A DNA stretch of 64,000 bases from positions 1,488,001-1,552,000 of the forward strand of contig CP079699.1 of assembly GCA_021383565.1 (NCBI GenBank), in the 5' to 3' direction. The notes beneath the pieces are model-generated. The model made no database searches and was not told where the DNA came from. It worked only from the letters and a program-made list of their open reading frames with translations. Below are positions 60,623 to 64,000 of the stretch, piece by piece. The DNA is from Levilactobacillus brevis (GTDB lineage Bacteria; Bacillota; Bacilli; Lactobacillales; Lactobacillaceae). A program made the translations under genes and the position numbers. Every line of letters starts with the position of its first letter. The first letter of the stretch is position 1.

Positions 60623-62038
60623 TTAAGCCGCGACCTTGGTCTTGCGACCATCCCGCAACATCGCGGCGAAGATCCACCCGACCACGGCAACCACCAGGAA
60701 GGTCACGAAGACGGCGTGATACCCCGCCAGTGTCGCGGCGGCATGACTGGCCACTTTGACGTGACTAGCCGTGACCATCGCCAAGATTAACGTGGCCACC
60801 GCTACCCCGGTCGAGCCAAGGATTTGCCGGACGGTCGTGATGACCGCCGTTCCGTGAGAAATCAACTGGTCAGGCAAGGAGTTCGCCCCCAGCGTGACGG
60901 CTGGCATCATGACGAAGGCATTGCCGCCCTCAATCAGCGCGGCAATCAGAATCATCGCCACCAGAGACTGCCGGTTGGAAACAACCGCCAGCCACAACCA
61001 GCCCAACACGATCATCGACATCCCCGTGAGCATGGTCCCCTTAAACCCGATGTGATCGGCCAATTTACCGGTCAATGGATTCAAAAGGCTCAGCACCACG
61101 GCACCGGGAACCAGTGCCATCCCGGAAGCGAACGGCGAGATGCCCAGCACTTCTTGGTAGTACAGTGGAAAAATAATCGTGACCACGATCAGCGCAATGT
61201 ATGACGTCCCGGTCAGTAGCACCGCCAGATCGAAGTTAAAGGTCTTGAGCACCCGCAGATCTAGCAGCGGCGTGGACATTTGAAATTGACGCCAGACAAA
61301 GAAGGCCACGGCCAATAGGCTAACGACCAGTAGACCGGTCATCAGGCCCCAGTTAACGTTGGCTTTACCAATCTGGTTGACCACGTAGAGAATCCCGATA
61401 AACCCGACACTGCTGATGACGGACCAGTAATCCAAGTGGGATTCGTGTTGCGGCATGACATCCTTAATCGTCTTCAACGCAATCAGAAAAACGACGGTGA
61501 TGATGACCATGAAGACCACGAACAGCCCCTGCCAAGTGGTGTAACGCAGGACAATTCCCGAGATGATCGGCCCCACGGCAAGCGCCGAACCCATGACGAG
61601 ACCGGCCATTCCCATGACGCCACCCCGTTGCTTCTCCGGCGTGATTCGGAGCATGACCGTTTGATACGAGGGAAACATAATCCCCACAGCCATGGCTTCC
61701 ATTACCCGTCCGAGCATCATCAACCCGAAGCTTGGCGCTAAATAAATAATAAAGGTTCCGATATCGAATAAGGCCAACACACTAACGAACAGCACCGGAA
61801 AGCGAATGTTATTGAGTAACCACGGACTAACCGGCATCATCACGACCATGACCAGCATGAACCCAGTCGTCAACCACTGCACGGTCGAGGCTGGCACCCC
61901 GAAGTACCGCATCAACGTCGGATACGCCGTCGACAGCGATGACTGACTGATGGACATGGTAAAGGTCCCCGCCAGTAACGTCCAAATAAAGGCCAAATGA
62001 TTGTATGACCGCCCCTGTAAATCAATTGGTTGTGCCAT
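60623..62038 (-). CDS. MFS drug exporter, DHA2 (14-helix) type
   Basis: A 471-residue major facilitator protein with about 13-14 hydrophobic segments. QSSLSTAYPTLMRYFGVPASTVQWLTTGFMLV (first part) and GRVMEAMAVGIMFPSYQTVMLRI are characteristic of the EmrB/QacA group, and GSALAVGPIISGIVL is motif C of antiporters. It probably exports toxic compounds by proton exchange. The ATG has GGGAGGAAT upstream. No dedicated regulator is adjacent. Confidence 0.9.
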   Translation of the reverse strand: MAQPIDLQGRSYNHLAFIWTLLAGTFTMSISQSSLSTAYPTLMRYFGVPASTVQWLTTGFMLVMVVMMPVSPWLLNNIRFPVLFVSVLALFDIGTFIIYLAPSFGLMMLGRVMEAMAVGIMFPSYQTVMLRITPEKQRGGVMGMAGLVMGSALAVGPIISGIVLRYTTWQGLFVVFMVIITVVFLIALKTIKDVMPQHESHLDYWSVISSVGFIGILYVVNQIGKANVNWGLMTGLLVVSLLAVAFFVWRQFQMSTPLLDLRVLKTFNFDLAVLLTGTSYIALIVVTIIFPLYYQEVLGISPFASGMALVPGAVVLSLLNPLTGKLADHIGFKGTMLTGMSMIVLGWLWLAVVSNRQSLVAMILIAALIEGGNAFVMMPAVTLGANSLPDQLISHGTAVITTVRQILGSTGVAVATLILAMVTASHVKVASHAAATLAGYHAVFVTFLVVAVVGWIFAAMLRDGRKTKVAA

Positions 62039-62240
62039 GTAATTCCTCCCTCATGCCTACTTTAGAAGCATTATCAACTGACTTTTATCCTAGTCCTTTT
62101 CCTGTTTTCTGTAAACTCAAGCGTCCCGCAATGGTTGCCCGTACAATCAAGTTACTTATCCGCCAATCTTTGGTACAATGAAGCTAATCAGGACCGATAC
62201 CAATCGGTCACGCGGACTACGCAAGGAATGAGGGTAAACT

Positions 62241-62417
62241 ATGGATTTAGTAGCATATTTGCACGACGAAATTAACTTCTTGACGGAACAAATGAATCGC
62301 GCCAAGAAGGAAAAGGATAACGCCATGAATTTTCTCTGCGACGCCCGAATCACCGAGGCTAAACGGATCTTGGAGCAGATTGATAAGGGAAACATTGATC
62401 GGCTGAAGGCCGAATAA
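62241..62417 (+). CDS. Small helical protein, 58 residues
   Basis: Begins MDLVAYLHDEINFLTEQMNR and ends NIDRLKAE. Highly charged with a heptad-like pattern, so probably a coiled coil; one Cys at residue 33. Good ribosome binding site GAGGG 8 bases upstream and a plausible promoter (TTACTT, 16 bases, TACAAT near 62150-62178). Family not recognised; initiation signals and codon use favour a real gene. Confidence 0.6.
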   Translation: MDLVAYLHDEINFLTEQMNRAKKEKDNAMNFLCDARITEAKRILEQIDKGNIDRLKAE

Positions 62418-62449
62418 ATCAACTGACGTCTCGTTGGCGCCGGTTATCT

Positions 62450-62487
62450 AAACGCACCTGGGCGGGATTGTCCCAAGTGCGTTTGTG
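62450..62487 (+). terminator. Terminator-like hairpin
   Basis: AACGCACCTGGG pairs with CCCAAGTGCGTT around a 9-base loop; the T run is weak (TTGTG). Confidence 0.5.
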
Positions 62488-62519
62488 CCGTTTAAATACG
62501 CTCAGAGAGGGACAGTAAC

Positions 62520-62693
62520 TTGCAGTTAAAAACGCTCATCGACAGCCTGATTTTCATTGTCATTATTGGTCTAGTTACTTTTTTAATCATCAACTTTATC
62601 ACGGACTTCCGCACCACCCTACTCGTGGTGCTCGCCCTCACGGCTGCCGGTTGGGTAAAAGCACATTTTTTCAAGGGCCACGTCGACCGGTGA
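62520..62693 (+). CDS. Small membrane protein, 57 residues
   Basis: Starts at TTG with AGAGAGGGA upstream and reads MQLKTLIDSLIFIVIIGLVT, ending AHFFKGHVDR. Two hydrophobic helices, about residues 8-27 and 32-48, with short positively charged ends. Function unknown. It lies 77 bases before map, which may be co-transcribed. Confidence 0.6.
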   Translation: MQLKTLIDSLIFIVIIGLVTFLIINFITDFRTTLLVVLALTAAGWVKAHFFKGHVDR

Positions 62694-62770
62694 TTTTTGT
62701 ATCGCAGGTTCGCCTAATCATGCAATTAGGTGTAGATTAGTAGTGTACGAATTTTTGAGGAGGCAACACA

Positions 62771-63571
62771 TTGATAACCATTAAATCAGATCGTGAAATT
62801 AAAAAAATGGCCGAATCAGGTGCCGTTTTAGCAGGCGTTCACAAGGGTCTGCGTGACATCATCAAGCCAGGTATTTCAAGTTGGGAAATCGAACGGTTTG
62901 CCAACAAGTACATCGCCGAACATGGCGCCACCCCGTCCGAAAAGGGCTTCGAGGGCTACAAGTACGCCACCTGCGTCAGCGTGAACGATGAAGTCGCTCA
63001 CGCCATCCCCCGTAAGGACCTCTTGCTTAAGGAAGGCGACATCGTGGCGGTCGACATGACCGTTAACTTGGACGGCTTCGAAAGTGATTCTTGCTGGACT
63101 TACGCGGTCGGCAAGATCAGTCCAGAGGCCCAACACCTGATGGACGTCACCAAGAAGTCCCTATACTTGGGCATCGACCAGGCCGTCGTGGGCAACCGCA
63201 TCGGCGATATTGGCCACGCTATCCAAGCCTACACGGAAGGTCAGGAACACATGGGCGACGTTCGGGAATTAATCGGCCACGGTATTCAACCAACCATGCA
63301 CGAACAACCCAATGTGCCGAACTACGGTGAAGCGGGCAAGGGCTTGCGTTTACGCGCCGGCATGACTATCACCATCGAACCCATGATTAACTTGGGGACT
63401 TGGGAGATTGCGTCCCGTGAAACGGCCGACAAGTCTTGGGAATACTACGTTACGGCCGACGGCTCACTGTCCGCTCAGTACGAACACACACTGGTCATTA
63501 CCGATGACGGTCCCAAGATCTTAACGTCACAAGACGACCCCATCGACGAAAAATACCGACTCAACTTCTAG
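62771..63571 (+). CDS. map: Methionine aminopeptidase, type I
   Basis: Removes the initiator methionine from new proteins. The 266-residue protein shows NDEVAHAIPRKDLLLKEGDIVAVDMTV with the first metal Asp, SDSCWTYAVG with the second Asp, IGHGIQPTMHEQPNVPNYG with the metal His, ITIEPMI and YEHTLVIT with the two Glu ligands. The start at 62771 is TTG in MITIKSDREIKKM, with GAGGAGG upstream. It precedes menG by 12 bases. Confidence 0.95.
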   Translation: MITIKSDREIKKMAESGAVLAGVHKGLRDIIKPGISSWEIERFANKYIAEHGATPSEKGFEGYKYATCVSVNDEVAHAIPRKDLLLKEGDIVAVDMTVNLDGFESDSCWTYAVGKISPEAQHLMDVTKKSLYLGIDQAVVGNRIGDIGHAIQAYTEGQEHMGDVRELIGHGIQPTMHEQPNVPNYGEAGKGLRLRAGMTITIEPMINLGTWEIASRETADKSWEYYVTADGSLSAQYEHTLVITDDGPKILTSQDDPIDEKYRLNF

Positions 63572-63583
63572 GAGGCTCCGCGT

Positions 63584-64000
63584 ATGGCACTGACGAATCA
63601 GACACCGGAACACACCGTCCAACACCTCTTTGATCAGATTGCCCCGCAATATGATCAGATGAATAGCGTCATCAGCCTGGGAACCCACCGCATCTGGCGT
63701 CACCGCGTCATGACGGCGATGGCCGTCCGCCCCGGTGACTTTGCGCTAGACCTGTGCTGTGGCACCGGTGACTGGACGTTGGCGCTGGCTCGCGCGGTCG
63801 GTCCCGCTGGCCGCGTGGTGGGCTTGGACTTTAGCCCGGTGATGATTCGTGAAGCGCAACGTAAGGTCCGCGCCGCTAAGCTAACCGGTCGGATCACGCT
63901 GCGACAAGGAGACGCCATGCAGTTGCCCTATCCCGACAACAGCTTCAACGTGGTGACGATTGGCTTCGGTCTGCGAAACGTTCCCGATGCCAATCAGGTC
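63584..64000 (+). CDS. menG: Demethylmenaquinone methyltransferase (partial)
   Basis: The first 139 residues of a SAM-dependent UbiE/MenG-type methyltransferase, cut off by the window end. FDQIAPQYDQMNSVISLGTHRIWRHR is the UbiE opening, DLCCGTGDWTLALA the SAM-binding motif I, and QLPYPDNSFNVVTIGFGLRNVPD the UbiE signature. It methylates demethylmenaquinone, the last step of menaquinone synthesis, suggesting the strain makes or modifies menaquinone. The ATG has GGAGG 8 bases upstream. Confidence 0.9.
   Translation, partial: MALTNQTPEHTVQHLFDQIAPQYDQMNSVISLGTHRIWRHRVMTAMAVRPGDFALDLCCGTGDWTLALARAVGPAGRVVGLDFSPVMIREAQRKVRAAKLTGRITLRQGDAMQLPYPDNSFNVVTIGFGLRNVPDANQV

Overview
The window comes from a Lactobacillaceae chromosome, probably one of the higher-GC genera such as Levilactobacillus or Lactiplantibacillus; the genus is an inference. 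The evidence is clear Shine-Dalgarno spacing, frequent TTG/GTG starts, a galKETR Leloir operon, PepO, a PerR-type Fur protein, an IS30 element typical of lactobacilli, a guanine riboswitch on a purine permease, and tRNA-Ala. About 52 protein genes, one tRNA and one riboswitch can be supported. The window cuts into a menaquinone methyltransferase gene at its right end.

Layout. 0-2.4 kb: macro-domain protein and three small or unknown genes, all minus. 2.4-4.7 kb: asparaginase with an IS30 copy inserted directly upstream of its ribosome binding site. 4.7-8.9 kb: guanine riboswitch plus purine permease, then an ABC exporter pair and tRNA-Ala(CGC). 9-12 kb: gene-poor, AT-richer stretch with a lipoprotein, a Lys-rich secreted protein and an orphan gene. 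12-16 kb: potABCD polyamine importer. 16-20 kb: pstSCAB phosphate importer behind a Pho-box-like promoter. 20-25 kb: small orphans, then a translationally coupled trio (nuclease-helicase, PD-(D/E)XK protein, sce7725-like protein). 25.1-25.9 kb: gene-free repeat region. 26-31 kb: lactonase, GNAT-like protein, amino acid permease, two tandem VIT-family transporters. 31-39 kb: PerR, secreted amidase, cell-surface proteins, YibE/YibF pair, UspA, lipoprotein, MarR. 39.7-52 kb: PepO, then the galactose block (galR, galT, galE, galK, GPH transporter, phosphoglucomutase, galM), which takes galactose to glucose-6-phosphate. 52-54.7 kb: acyl-CoA dehydrogenase, etfB and a truncated etfA. 55-58.6 kb: PEPCK/HPrK-like P-loop protein, shikimate dehydrogenase-like and SDR oxidoreductases. 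58.7-59.6 kb: MazEF/PemIK-type toxin-antitoxin between similar terminators. 59.8-64 kb: membrane protein, MFS exporter, two small proteins, map and menG/ubiE.

The strongest unexplained signal is a dispersed intergenic repeat family (copies near 25.5, 34.6, 54.7 and 58.7 kb, and a possible remnant at 38.7 kb). Two copies carry a full module of about 180-190 nt: a closing stem and three internal hairpins whose stems differ in sequence yet stay complementary, while their loops and one A.G mismatch are conserved. That pattern is expected for a selected RNA or DNA structure. One full copy sits exactly where etfA is cut off before its FAD-binding domain. The second candidate is the coupled nuclease-helicase/nuclease/sce7725 operon, which could be a DNA-processing or defence locus.

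All calls rest on reading the sequence; no database search was run.
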